Positions 32,419 through 43,662 of a stretch of DNA of 64,000 nucleotides are shown one piece after another; the stretch's first letter is position 1, and each line of letters begins with the position of its first letter. The stretch covers positions 186,001 to 250,000 of the forward strand of contig MU385864.1 of the NCBI GenBank assembly GCA_022497145.1, given 5' to 3'. A program made the position numbers and the translations under genes. This DNA is from Rostrohypoxylon terebratum. Taxonomy: Eukaryota; Ascomycota; Sordariomycetes; Xylariales; Hypoxylaceae. The notes under the pieces were generated by a model. It worked only from the letters and a program-made list of their open reading frames with translations. It did not search any database and was not told the origin of the DNA.

Positions 32419-33213
32419 CTACCGCAGCATAAACATCGCGACAAATATTACGACCGTTAAGGCTTCCGTACAAAACCCTGGACGCAAGGCCGAACCTAAA
32501 CTGTCGACCGGTTGATCGAACGGGCTACCACCACCTGCGCCACCAAGGGTCGGATCATCGTCCCCCGAGTCGTCCGACGATGTTGTTTGTGGTACATTTG
32601 TGACAGCCGACTGTGCCGTACCTTGCGTTGGAGTACTATCAGCCGAAGAGGTCGAAGTAGTGCTGCTGGCGGGCGTCGTTGATATCGCTGAAGTTTCTTG
32701 GCTTGTCGTCGATTGTACCGTCTTTGACGAGTCGCTTGTAGGTGTGGTTTTCCGCGTTGTCGTGGACGATGCCTTGGTAGATTCAATTGATGTAGTCGTT
32801 GGCACTGGATTTATCGTCGAGAATCCTCCTTTCGTAGACGTAGGTTGTACAGTTTTGGTCAATGTCGTAGTATCGAAGCCAGGGCAGAGGGTATCGACCA
32901 AATCACCAGACAATACGAGTCCGAGTAAAGATTTTGCGCTGACATTTAGATCTCCGCAAGCCTTATCTACCACATCTTGCACCTGCTCGAGTCCCTTCAC
33001 ACAACTAGATGAGCATTGCCTGCCGTCCGTAAAGTCGTTTACCGTGCAGCCTTCGATCTCGGTCTGGTAGGCCTTGACGCATTTCTTCGGTATTTGGTTC
33101 GATGTAATGACTTGAAATGAGGACAGACTAAGGGCTGAGGATGTCGAGGCTATAGCTAACAGTAATGTCCATCTTAATAGTCGCCTTCGTTGGCGTTGCC
33201 GCCGGTGCGCCAT
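32419..33213 (-). CDS. Secreted Ser/Thr-rich GPI-anchored cell-wall-type protein (264 aa)
   Basis: Predicted surface protein. Residues 1-29 form a signal peptide with an unusually basic n-region (MAHRRQRQRRRLLRW) followed by TLLLAIASTSSALS. Residues 30-115 form a small cysteine-containing domain (VKAYQTEIEGCTVNDF, GRQCSSSCVKGLEQVQDVVDKACGDL, LVDTLCPGF; six Cys), resembling the hydrophobic-pocket cysteine domains common at the start of fungal wall proteins, not a named CFEM. Residues 120-225 are a Ser/Thr-rich stalk expected to be O-mannosylated. The end GSALRPGFCTEALTVVIFVAMFMLR fits a GPI attachment signal. An acidic SSDDSGDDDP patch precedes it. Intronless model; a short 5' exon is possible. 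Function unknown. Confidence 0.75.
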   Translation of the reverse strand: MAHRRQRQRRRLLRWTLLLAIASTSSALSLSSFQVITSNQIPKKCVKAYQTEIEGCTVNDFTDGRQCSSSCVKGLEQVQDVVDKACGDLNVSAKSLLGLVLSGDLVDTLCPGFDTTTLTKTVQPTSTKGGFSTINPVPTTTSIESTKASSTTTRKTTPTSDSSKTVQSTTSQETSAISTTPASSTTSTSSADSTPTQGTAQSAVTNVPQTTSSDDSGDDDPTLGGAGGGSPFDQPVDSLGSALRPGFCTEALTVVIFVAMFMLR

Positions 33214-35389
33214 TTCTAGCAGGAAAGCTCTTCGTGGCGATCGTTGGATATTCCTCTACACCAAAGATGATGAAAAAGAGCGACCAATCCTCCAGATTAT
33301 AGTCCAATGGAATACGCAATGTCGCCTGACGTCTTAAACAAACAGTTGGAGCACGGCCCGATCAAGACTAGCTCTCTAGCTTGCTCGAGAAATCGACACG
33401 CCGAAACGCGAGTTGTGTCAGGAGGCTCTGGATAACGAGGTGCCCACGGCTCAGTCCAATAGGAATTATTGACGAGACCCGGGAATGGTAGTGCCCAGGT
33501 TGAACACGGCTCTTAATCGATATACACTTATATATCTTAGCTCACGATTTCCAATTTCCAATTTCCTAAACCGGCTTGATATCCAAGGCCACAAGGTTTC
33601 AACCGACGGTTTCTACGTCGACGATGACATCAAGTGATCTCGGGGATCGTCAATATCCGGCCACCACTCGCAAAAATGGGAAGATGAGCCGGTATTTCCA
33701 AAAAAAAAAAAAGAGTGCGACAGGCTCCACGGTGAGAGAAAATCTTCAAATAGGAGAAACTGGGCGTTTGTCCTCCTTAATAGCGTAGCACGGCGCGAAT
33801 TATGAAATTGCGAGAGGCTTAAGCTGCATACTTGGGGGCAGACAGTGGCGCGTAGAGCGAGAGGTAACCACTCGAAGCGAGTAGTGACTTGGTGAGACAG
33901 GCAATAAAAGGATGGTGCGCAAAAGGCTGAACAGGCTGTGATAGAAAGCCACTCGATCGCCAAATGCAGTCAATGCGAAACAGCACTCGGGCAGTTGGAA
34001 CGAATGTTGGATAGTGAGAAGCACAGCTTCTTTATTTTTTGACACTTGAACACGCCGTATCAGTGCAAGGGAATTAAGCCACGAAGGTGACCAAGAAAGG
34101 TGACAATGATGGCACTCGAAGCCGAAATATTCATCAAATATTAATTGAATGGGTAGTTAAGGTAGTAAGGTGATGGAAAGAGGAAACACTCTAAGAAAAA
34201 CAGAAACATTTTCAGCACTCAACAATCTCAGCAATCACCGTTCCTTCCGAAATAGAGAAAGTTCAGGAGTCCATGCGTTTCCTATTCTAGATTCGAGCTT
34301 GCCATTTGAGATCATTCTGACCCTAGCCCAGCTGCCCAGCAAATGAGCAGCTTCCTTCATAGAAACACGAAGACGGATCGTGCTTGGCTACCACTAGCAA
34401 ATGAAAATATTATGTATTATCTGCCTAGCAGCCTAGTAGTAGGCAGCCAAGCAGCTATACCCCTGATCCCATCCCACCCTTGGCCTATATCGCGGGAGGA
34501 GCCAATCCTGTAACGGGATCCGGGAATTCTTCCCTCGTGGCTATCGCATCATATCTTGTCACGTCCACTGGTGATCTCGTCGTGAACTCTTACAGATTGT
34601 CGCGATTCGTTCGAGAAGTAACCCGACAATTGGCCCCTACAGGTAGAACTCAAACGAGACGATCCAATGAAAAAGGGGGGAGTGATGTAACGCGGAGGAA
34701 ACGAAACAAGTAGGCGTTTGAGGTACCGACCAGTCGACCCCTACCTCGTATATGATTGGCCAAAGCTTCTTCTCCAATTGCATCCATGATATGGAGACGC
34801 GGTGTTACATCAGGTATTAGCGAACTGCGACATTAAACTTCAGCAGCACATATTCGCGCAGCTGATATTCGCGATCGTGAGTGCCAAGGTATTCATTTCG
34901 CTAGGTAGGACCTAGGTCCTGGGTAGTGCATTCGAATGTTCATCTTCAACCTTTTTTATTATTAGTCAAAAGCCTCTTGTATAATGAAAATGCAGGTAAG
35001 AAGATAAGGTCGGAAATTGACAAGAAAGAACGACGCAGATTGGCTATAATATGCCATTAGATGCAGGTTATGTTACCCAACCTCTTCTTGCTTTTTCTTT
35101 CTTTTTGCATATCCGTCGAGTCACTAACCGATGCAGCTTAAACTAGTACACTCTTCAGCTGGGCATAACTGCTAGATACTCACTTTTTGTGCCATCGCGG
35201 AATTCTAATCCAGAGATGAGTAGTGAAATCCTGCCGTATAAGTTCTGTATCAGGTTTTCAATGATGCATGAAAGAGAGCAGTTCCGTATAGGTAATTTGC
35301 ATGAGTCGCAAATTCAGCCTATTTTGTAATCACCTACCGAACGCCTCTACAGACGACGAAAACAAATACATTCCAGACAATAGTACTCG
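33214..35389. other. Gene-free spacer, 2.2 kb
   Basis: No ORF with a recognisable domain. Holds scattered CTAGG/CCTAG palindromes (34900-34925) and simple A/T tracts. Confidence 0.5.
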
Positions 35390-36470
35390 GTGAATCGGGA
35401 GGTGAATCGGGAGGAGATTACTTCAGCTGCCCTCGAAATCTTCAAGGGGAAGCCGTATGAAGCATCTTCCTTGGAAGTATTGTCAGGGGGTACAGCCAAT
35501 TTCATATTGAGTAGCAGTATCTCAGCCACTCGAGGACGGAACACAGCATGTCCTCCGCAAGCATTCGGAAGATTACATTGCGAACTCGCCGAGCTTTAAA
35601 TTGGCCCTATCTCGTTGTGTAGTTATGCAAGACATAATACAGCAAGCTGGCGTTCTACGCGGCTTCGTATTGGCCGCATGCTAATAGTTCTCGGCATATC
35701 GAAGTTGGATGTCTGAAGGCGTTATCGGAATTCCCCATCGTTGGCAAGCCAAATGAGAGCGATCGTTATAAATTTCACCGTTAGGACGCCTCAGTTCCTC
35801 CTTTTTGACGAGAAGAACAACAGCCGGATCCAGAAGTACCTACATAACAAAGTGGCGTCGATCTAAAGGATTATGCGCTCAAGACATGTCAATTCTAATT
35901 CAGCCACAACGGGACACCAGGCATTCCAACTCGGAAAGGCTTTGGGAAGGTGGCTTCGGAGCTTCCATTACTGGCCTCCCCATAAGCGGAGTTGCGAAGC
36001 GTGGTCGTCAAAAACAAAGAGTTGCAACAATTGAAACATCTCATCAATTTCCAATGGTTGTTAGATAGAGCGAAACAATTCCATTCCATTCTCGACGATG
36101 CCGAGACTATCTTCCAAGAGGTAAAAGATATGGCTGCTGCAGAATTGAGTGATGACAGTCAACTCTAGGTGATCCATGGAGACTTCTGGTCCGGGAAGTA
36201 TGGGCATATAAAATCCTTTTGCCCTATAAGACATTTTACTAGCTCGACTGAAGGTATTTTATTACCCAAACCTCTAATCGAGGAGGGTGTAGAAGTATCG
36301 GTGTTCGTCACCGACTGGGAGATGGCACAGCTATAAAAGCTGAACTTGGACTTAGGCCAAATGATTGCCGAGTTACAAGAACAAGTAGAAAATTGTGCAC
36401 GCGTTGGAAAGGGAATCATAGTCCATGCGTGGAAGAAAGACCGTCATTGGTTCGAAGGAGATCTTGCTTG
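35390..36470 (+). pseudogene. Decayed aminoglycoside-phosphotransferase-family (APH/choline-kinase-like) gene
   Basis: Fragments of one kinase-like protein occur in order on the plus strand but in different frames with stops: SSLEVLSGGTANFIL (from 35390), then after a frameshift PLEDGTQHVLRKHSEDYIA and SPSFKLALSRC (about 35525-35625), TPQFLLFDEKNN (about 35788-35823), LGKALGRWLRSFHYW (about 35930-35975), VIHGDFWSGK with the catalytic-loop Asp (about 36168-36200), and VTDWEMAQL with the metal-binding Asp (about 36309-36335), followed by LDLGQMIAELQEQ (36347-36387). Each piece matches the order of motifs in fungal phosphotransferase-family proteins. At least one frameshift and several stops rule out a functional product. 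The natural substrate of the family in fungi is mostly unknown. Confidence 0.8.
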
Positions 36471-36835
36471 TTGAACACAACTAGATAAATTATTCTCAAC
36501 ATTTCCAACGATCAATGAGAATAAAATGTTGTGTAATATTTTTGCTGTCAACCATGGAGATCTCACAAAATCTACGGCGAATTAATAGAATAACTGATGC
36601 TGAATCACAGCGCTATTAGATCAGTATAAGTATAGGGGCAAAAATCCGGCCCACGTGACCCCGAAGAAAGAATTATCAACGATTCAAACTCAACTCTTCA
36701 CTTAAAAACATTTATAAACATTCAACCCCTAGAGTCCAAGTATACCTTTTATAAGGACTTCTCGACGGCTATATCTAAGTCTTATTACTCCGATTAAAAA
36801 CACTGAATTTTAACCGGGAGTTGTGAACTCATCCG
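36471..36835. other. Spacer upstream of CTU2
   Basis: 365 bp, AT-rich; likely the CTU2 promoter. No gene seen. Confidence 0.5.
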
Positions 36836-38237
36836 ATGACGACAACGGCTGTATCTCCGGCGGATGCGACCGGGGCTTCCCGACCCTGCAACCGGTGCAA
36901 AGAGCAAGAAGGCACGATAGAGCTTCGGGTTGCCGAAGTAGTGTGCAAGTGTGTGAATACCTATACTATACTATGTTATCTTAAAAATACCTTCATAAAA
37001 CATGAGAACTAATGATTCGCATAGGAGCTGCTTCGCATACTACGTCTCCAGCAAAGCCATCAAACGGCTCGAGGCGCTGCAGCGGGAGACCTCCGCGCCC
37101 CGAAGTAGCGGAAGCGGACCCCGGGGTCAGAGACGGCCACAACGGTATCTGGTCGGGTTATCCTGCGGCCCGTCGTCGACGGCGCTCCTCCATGTGCTGA
37201 CGGAGAATGTACGGCAACAGCGGGCGCGGGGACAGAAGACTGCGCGATTTGAATATATCGCCGTGCATGTCGTCGATGACGCTTTGCCGTCATCGTCTCC
37301 TGCACTAGATAGCGCGGAAGAGACCTCATATGTCTCCGCCTACCGCGCGCGCTTCCCTGATGCGGATCTGCTCTCCGTACCCCTGAGCTCCGCGCTGGCT
37401 CTCCAGTCCATAGATTGGACTGCGCTGCCCTCCCCACCCCATTCCCCTGACCCAAACTCCCCGTTCTCTCCTGCACAGAAGCTATCCTCTATCCTCGCCC
37501 TCCTACCCTCCGCGACATCGCGCGCGGACATCCGACGCCTCCTAGTCCGCCATATCCTCGTCGCGACAGCAGCGCAACGCAACTGCGACGCCTTACTCCT
37601 CGGCCACAGCACAACATCGTTAGCAGAACTAACGCTATCCGAAACAGCCAAGGGTCGCGGCTTCTCCCTCCCCTTCCTCGTGAACGACGGCGTGGTACCT
37701 GTGCCCTCGCGATTAGACATGACCGAGGCAGCCATCCCTTCCAACACCGATACCAACAACGAATCCCACCCCTCCACCCCCGTCCACCCCCCCGTCCCCA
37801 CAACCCTACCGATCTACTCCCCCCTCCGAGAGCTCTTCCGCAAAGAACTCCTAACCTACCTCTCCTACACAACACCCCCCCTAACCCTCCTCCTCCCCCT
37901 CTCCGAAACCGGCCCGGCCACCACGAACAGCGCCGTAGTCTCGCACCGGGACCTAAGCATCGACGACGTGCTATCCCGCTACTTCAGCACCGTAGAAGCG
38001 AGCTACCCGTCCGTAGTCGCGAACGTGGTGCGCACGACGGGCAAGCTATCGCGAAGCGACGGCCCGCCCAGCGAGAAGACCACGTGCGGCCTCTGCGGCG
38101 CCGGGCTCGACGCGCAAGGCGACGAGCGCTGGAGGGGCGAGATCGGACCCGATATCGCTGACGCCGACGTGGCGCGCGATGGCTTGCAGAAGAAGCCGCA
38201 GTTGTGTTACGGGTGCGAAAGATCGGTGCGTGGGTAG
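36836..38237 (+). CDS. ncs2: Cytoplasmic tRNA 2-thiolation protein 2 (441 aa)
   Basis: Partner of Ctu1/Ncs6 in 2-thiolation of wobble uridine (mcm5s2U34) of cytosolic tRNA Lys, Glu and Gln. Exons 36836-36948 and 37025-38237 (76-bp intron, GTGTGT donor, phase 2); total 1326 nt. The short first exon gives MTTTAVSPADATG and the zinc-type motif CNRCKEQEGTIELR; the intron splits the Lys of VVCK-SCFAYYVSSKAIKR. Further: the PP-loop-like segment YLVGLSCGPSSTALLHVL, the degenerate ATPase core found in Ctu2, RNCDALLLGHSTTSLAELTL with the family motif, LPIYSPLRELFRKELL, and a C-terminal cysteine cluster CGLCGAG...LCYGC. Ctu2 lacks catalytic cysteines of Ctu1, which agrees with SCGPSS in place of the canonical SGGxDS. 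Third positions are C-rich. Confidence 0.94.
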
Positions 38238-38740
38238 TTTTGCAGCCTTAGCTTCCTTACCATCTAGCATAGCATAGCATACATAACCTACACAGCACAA
38301 CACTCAACAATAAAAATGATGAAACCTAGCCCCAAATGTTGAATTGAGTAAATTGTTTTTTCTCATTAATATTCATCCACCCTCCTTTTAGCAGACGCCG
38401 AACTAACCGCCTTGCTGGCGTACCAAAAACGGTAGCTAGTATGTACGCGGTCTCCCAAGCCCGTCCAACATCTAAAACTAATTTTCCCTAGTATAGTACT
38501 GTGAAGTTTTCCCGGTATCCGTCGCATCTATCCGTAGCTCTCTATACTCGGGTCTTTGTATAAACGTGTAGTCGTCTCGGAATCTATGTTTCCTCTTGGA
38601 CCGATGTGATTCAACATCGAACCCATGGGCTATGTCTCGGCAAGAACTGTGCTCGATCTAGGACCTAAGTATTCGACGCACTCCGTCATATGTCCATCTA
38701 TATCATCATCCCTCCTTTAACTATGTTGAATTCTAGCATT
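38238..38740. other. Convergent 3' spacer between CTU2 and the carrier gene
   Basis: 503 bp without coding signal; a short AGCATAGCATAGCATA direct repeat lies at about 38266-38281. Confidence 0.5.
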
Positions 38741-40010
38741 TCATAGAGCCGAAGCGGGCAATATTTTCTGCTCGATCTTGCGAACCAACTTATTTGTCTG
38801 CTCCGCGAAACTCAACGTGAGGATAGTATGCGGTAGTATACGGGCCAGATGGGGCAAGAAGCCCTTATAGATGGCAAAAAGACCCTCTGTCCGGATGGTC
38901 TTGCCCAAGCAGTCGAAAACGCCCTTATAGAGGTTACCGTTTTGGTTATACAGTCGCGACATGATCGTATCTGCAGTTTGTCCGTCAGCCCCTGACCCGA
39001 CTCCAGACATACAAACCCACGGGCCGATTCTGATATAGGAGAAAAGAACTCACCAGGAGGATGCATGAAGCAGCACACGACAAACCCGGACGCCGTACTA
39101 CTCGCCAAGTGCAGCGGCGCGCCCTCCTCCATCCCCAGATGCCGGACCAACCTCCTCTTCACGAAGTAGTACGTGGGCAACTGCACGGAGCTACCAAACC
39201 CCGTCCGTATCATGGCGGCGCCGACGCCGCGATACAGCCCCCTAAACCCCTCTGCGCGGTAGATCTGGCCCATGCCATCAAGCGCGTTCCTGTACCTATG
39301 CTGCGTGCCCACGGGCAGGAAGGGCGAGAAGCTCTGCAACCTCGTCTTGACGAGGAAGAACGGGCTCCCGGCCGCGGCGCCGATGATGCCGGAGGAGGCG
39401 CCGCAGAACATGTTGATGGCGAGGTTCTGCTTGGCGCCGTCGTTGAGGAGCAGCGTGGCGAGCCCGTTGCGCATGGGTTCGTAGAAGCCGAGCCGGCACC
39501 CGTTGAGCAGGACCTGGTAGACGTACGCGCACCCGATGCCGCGGTAGATGCCCTTGAGCCCCTCGTTCCGCACGATGACGCTGACGCCGTGGATGGGCCC
39601 CCGGTAGTGGTGCGGCTGGTGGCCTTTCGTTTGGAGCTCGCCTTGGAGCTGCATTCTGTGGTTCGGGGGAAGACGTCATTGTCAGCTGGGTTCCTAATAC
39701 ACTCTATACACGCACGCATATATATCATATTCGTCATTATGGAGGGGTTTATTCCCAGACGCAGCAAATGTTCCCATATCTAACTATCCAATTGAACCGC
39801 CATTTGCCATTTGTCTACCTAAGAAGTCTTTGTGCAAACGAGAGAGAGAGCGGGTGGCATTGCGTACCGAATCTTAACCGTCTCGAAAGGATGCGTAGCC
39901 GTGACGGCGCCGCAAGCAGCTATGCCGCCGGCTATGAAGGCCCTGTAAGCACGCCTCGGGTTAGCTCTCCGAGCTTCTAAAGAAATCCGAGATAAATTTT
40001 GAGTTGCCAT
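38741..40010 (-). CDS. oac1: Mitochondrial oxaloacetate/sulfate-type carrier (324 aa)
   Basis: SLC25 inner-membrane carrier, closest in my reading to yeast Oac1 (oxaloacetate, sulfate, thiosulfate, isopropylmalate). Exons 40010-39868, 39655-39054, 38970-38741; total 975 nt. Three tandem carrier repeats with Px[D/E]xx[K/R]-type motifs: HPFETVKIR, SPFFLVKTRLQ (degenerate, as in Oac1) and HPPDTIMSRLYNQ, the last reconstructed across intron 2. Each is followed by a G-rich even-numbered helix start (GLKGIYRGIGCAYVYQ, GFRGLYRGVGAAMIR, GLFAIYKGFLPHLARILP). The first methionine gives MATQNLSRISLEARRANPRRAYRAFIAGGIAACGAV, placing helix 1 correctly. GC-rich antisense ORFs opposite exon 2 are shadows. 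The C-terminus LTLSFAEQTNKLVRKIE is typical of the group. Confidence 0.9.
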
Positions 40011-41004
40011 ACCCAGCAGTAGTCGACATCGCGTCGTCCCGAGCGATTCGCTCCGCTCACCAACTCGCAATTGTTTCTTGTTCTTGTGTTACTTGGTCTG
40101 GGTTTGTGCGCGGATCAAGGTCTCAGAAAGTAAATTAATGCGAAGCTCCCTTGTATTGACTTAGGACCTTAAGGCTTAGATAAGAATCAAACTAAGATCC
40201 TATGGAGGCAAGCTCGGGATTCGGCTTGGCGAACAGATCACCGCGTATGCTCTCCTAATTCGATCGACGAGGAGGTCAATATTGTTAAATAAAGGGAGAC
40301 CGAGAGGGAAAAAAATAAAGAATAATTATAAGTGCATAATTTTTTTGTACGTTAGTTGACAATGAACTTCATTCAACAAAATAAGTGTCTCGTGTCTCGT
40401 GTAAGCCGAAGACCCAGGACCTTTTTTACCTTGGTCCTACCTTGGTCCCTAACAGGTGCTAAAGGCTAGGGGAAGGTAAAGAAAATACCCCAAAAATTAA
40501 TTGGTCTCCGAATTCGTCCAACTTCTTTTCTCCGAGCTCGCAACCAACTGTCGTGAAGAAGAAAAAAAAAGAAAAAAACCACCCAAATACTTCCCTAAAC
40601 TCTGATTAGCGAGCTTCTTAGCGCCTCTATATTCTATACATATTCTATGTGATCTATACCTAGTAGGTACCTACTTGTCATAATATTCATGCGTACTACT
40701 AGGCACGCCATCCTATACCTCGATTATACGGGTATAAGTACATTCATCCCTCACCTGAATTCCGTAGGATTGAACTAGCATTGATGAACTAAGCTTACGC
40801 ATACGCATAAGGCTGTCTTAGGTCAGAGAAGCAATTTGTGAGGCTAGGTACCCCGTAGCCTTCCTTTACTTCACTTCTCAAACAACTAGATCCTGCGGTC
40901 GGTCCGTTGTCCGGTCACTAGAATCTAGGTATGGATACATAGCTGGGTAGATAGTTGGGTTGGGTAAGGTAGAACGCGAATCCATCCGAATTCCCCTTTC
41001 TATT

Positions 41005-41028
41005 TGCTGTTGCTGTTGCTGTTGCTGT
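41005..41028 (+). repeat. TGCTGT microsatellite
   Basis: Four perfect TGCTGT hexamers in the spacer between the carrier and FHA-RING genes. Confidence 0.85.
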
Positions 41029-41709
41029 GTTTGTTTTGTTGTGCTATGGTGTTATGTCCGACTCATGATGATATTATTATGCTTGAGGCATATACCAGAC
41101 TCCGTAACCCGTCACTAGTTCCGCCTAGCCTAGCCCGTGAATGCATTCTATACTATACACCATCCGTGGACATATGCTTCGTAGACTCCGTACCCGCGAG
41201 AAAGAGAAAACAGCTAAATTCGATCGTTCCATTGGAACATTGGAGACAGGCAAAACACCTGATATAGTGCATGGAAAGCAAGATTGTATGCCACAACCAC
41301 CTGGCACATGAATAGTATAGAATATCGACCCCGTCCCAATAGACCCACACACTGGGCCTTCATCTATGACCAGCTACACCCAACTTCAGCAAAAGCAACC
41401 GCTATCGTTGGATTCCCAGCTCGTCGTCTCAAAGCGAGTCGAGACAAATTGTAAAATGTCTAGAGCCCGATGTCACCCGCAGATTCATTCCTTGAATCGT
41501 CTTCTCCGTTGTCAGCGATAGGCCTCGCATAGACCGCGACAACCATATGGCTAGTAGCTACCCCAGAGGTCCATAAATAGATATCTCTCAGATCGCGACA
41601 TATTAGTCGGCTCTGGACCCTCCAGCTATACACCAAATAAAGGAGGAAAAGGAGGAACACTTAGCAGACCCTCCCTCTCGTGAGTCCACCCCATGTCGTC
41701 GCGAGAGAA

Positions 41710-41735
41710 GGGGGGGGGGGGGGGGGGTTGGGGGG
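41710..41735 (+). repeat. Long G tract (18 G, then TT and 6 G)
   Basis: An uninterrupted run of 18 G followed by TT and six more, 57 bp beyond the stop codon of the FHA-RING gene. It could form a G-quadruplex on the plus strand; in the mRNA of the minus-strand gene it would be a C tract. Homopolymer length in such a tract is prone to sequencing error. Confidence 0.8.
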
Positions 41736-41791
41736 TTATTGTCCGTTTAGTCAACCTGTGGTCGGAGGCCGGAAAATTTCAGACAGACATG

Positions 41792-43662
41792 CTATGATCT
41801 ATCGACTCCTGCCTGCGCCGCAGCGTCTAGACTACTCATCCCATTTCGCCTCGTACTCTCCTGGCTCACTCGTGCGGGATTGCCATCGAATACCCACGGA
41901 CCAGCGTCATTACGGGGCGTGATCGGACCCTCATGGCCGTTGGTCAATGGATGGTTATTCGGAGATGGCGTTCGATTTGTTGTGGACCGATCGCCGTTGC
42001 TTATGCGGGGTGTCGCATTTGGTATCGGCACTGGCTCCGTGGCGGCGTGCCTTAACAAAACCGTCTGCACCGCGCTACTGTCGATCTGCATTGTGACATC
42101 ACCCGCGTCGATGTCGTTGGACGGCTGGTGCTCGTCACCGTTGCTATCAACTGGCGAGGTGGCGGGTGATTCCGCTATCTCACTTGGTTGTGAGACCGGG
42201 TGTGCAGGTTTGTCTTCCTGGGCGTCTTCTATGCCGGAATCGAGCTGCTGCCATTCATCGGATGGCTCATCTACTTCAGCATCTAGGTCGGCCGTAGCTC
42301 GGCAATTTGGGCATATAAAGATTGGCCATGAGGGTCCGGTCAACATTTCCCGGATGCATTTGTAGTGCCAAGTATGAGAGCAAGGTGCAACAAAGAGAGA
42401 CTGGCAAGGCTATCGATGTGGATCCAAATTAGCAAATGAAAAATATATCACAGGTATACCTCAAATCGGGTGACATACTGCTATCGCGTTTAGACAAATA
42501 GAACAGTCTTGAGCGTGGGCTGACGAAGACGAGGTGAGATCTCGTAACCGCTTGTGTGTAGCCATGCTATAAACCTATTAGCTATTGAATTCATATTATA
42601 ATGAAGAAAGGTGAGATCAGTATGGATAGAGAGTCCCTGATACGGGTCTTGCAAGGGATCATGCAGTCTTTATGGAAGCAAAGGAGATCGAGAAGAAAAT
42701 TAGAATAAGTCATACTTGAAAGTATTGGGCTTGGATTGCCAGCCTCTGTTCAGTTCTATGCGCATCTTGACGCATCGAAAGATCATCTCTTCTCCACCTT
42801 TGAAGTCTATTCCGAGTTGTACAATATCGCCATCGTTAATGGGGAAAGGTTTGCTCTCGGTGCCCGGCGCGCTCAGGCGGATGTGATTGAGAAAAGTACC
42901 GGAAGAACTCTTTACGTCTTTGATGTACCATTTTCCTTTCTCGAACCAAAATTCGCAATGTCGGCGGCTGACCACTTTACTTTTGAAGCCTACGGGAGCA
43001 GCTGATGGTGTATTGATAGGGACTAGTGCATGATTTTCCCGCTCGGAATACCGACCAACCTTAATCGTCTCTTTGCCGGTAGGTAATGTCCGCGAGATGG
43101 GGGTAAAGGAGAGGGAAGGGCGGTTTGAGCGAGCATCGTAGAATGCGGAGAATCGTATGGTCGGCAACATATCGTGGCTTAGGTCGCCAGTGGTTGCTGA
43201 TCGGGTTCGTGTCATCGTTGGGCCGGGTGACTCGTCGAGAGTCTCGGTTTGTGAATGTGGATTAGGTTCAGACCTGGAATTCAATAGGGCTTCAGAAGCA
43301 GCCTCAGAGAATTTGCTCGTACGACGACGATGAATTCGGCTTGTCGAATCGTTGTTTTGGTTTATTGTTGTGTCGGGTGGGTCTGGGTCGACCTCATGGG
43401 GCTCATTGGGAGGACCGGTTGTCGAGCCTTGGCCGGAGTTAGTGGGGGATGTAGGCGAGACCGAAGGCGCAGATGTATCAGCTCTACTGCTATAATGAGC
43501 AAGGCTAGATATATCACGCGACAGCCGATGCAAATGAATTAAGCCCCTTAACCTACTACCTCGACCTGGAGACAGAGGAGACGAGGATGATGTTGAATTT
43601 GCAGAGAGTGGGATGGTCGGGAAATAACCCGTTGCTGGCGGAGGCGCAGGTTCAGTGAACAT
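41792..43662 (-). CDS. dma1: FHA-RING E3 ubiquitin ligase, Dma1/Chfr-like (550 aa)
   Basis: Ubiquitin ligase that couples phospho-Thr recognition to septin, spindle-position and mitotic-exit control (Schizosaccharomyces Dma1, yeast Dma1/Dma2). Exons 43662-42716, 42566-42479, 42409-41792; total 1653 nt. Long Ser/Pro/Thr-rich disordered N-terminus (1-175); FHA domain about 180-290 with GRYSE (Arg204), SRRHCEFW, and SSSGTFLNHIRLS; RING from Cys337: CSICLNAIAPCQ, CSHTWHYKCIREML, ICPNCR, reconstructed over intron 2; a Ser/Asp-rich C-tail ending AAQAGVDRS. The domain order FHA then C-terminal RING is diagnostic for fungal Dma proteins. Intron 1 joins TF-N-MATHKRL in phase 2. Without splicing the FHA and RING parts look like two separate genes. 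Confidence 0.93.

Larger units (their letters stand above)
40011..41791. other. Gene-free spacer, 1.8 kb
   Basis: Promoter side of the carrier gene and 3' side of the FHA-RING gene. Contains TGCTGT hexamers (41005-41028), several TAGGTACCTA-like palindromes (40661-40679) and an 18-G tract (41710-41727). The ORFs at 41125-41352 and 41460-41660 are not recognisable. Confidence 0.5.

Noticed and set aside
37060..37875. Antisense ORFs of 128-153 codons opposite CTU2
   Set aside because: Shadows caused by C-rich third positions of the real gene; no recognisable domain.
39061..39783. Long ORFs on both strands over the carrier gene
   Set aside because: Frame shadows of the GC-rich exon 2 of the OAC1-like carrier.
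41125..41660. Three short minus-strand ORFs between the carrier and FHA-RING genes
   Set aside because: Overlapping in two frames, no recognisable motif and no intron signals that would join them.
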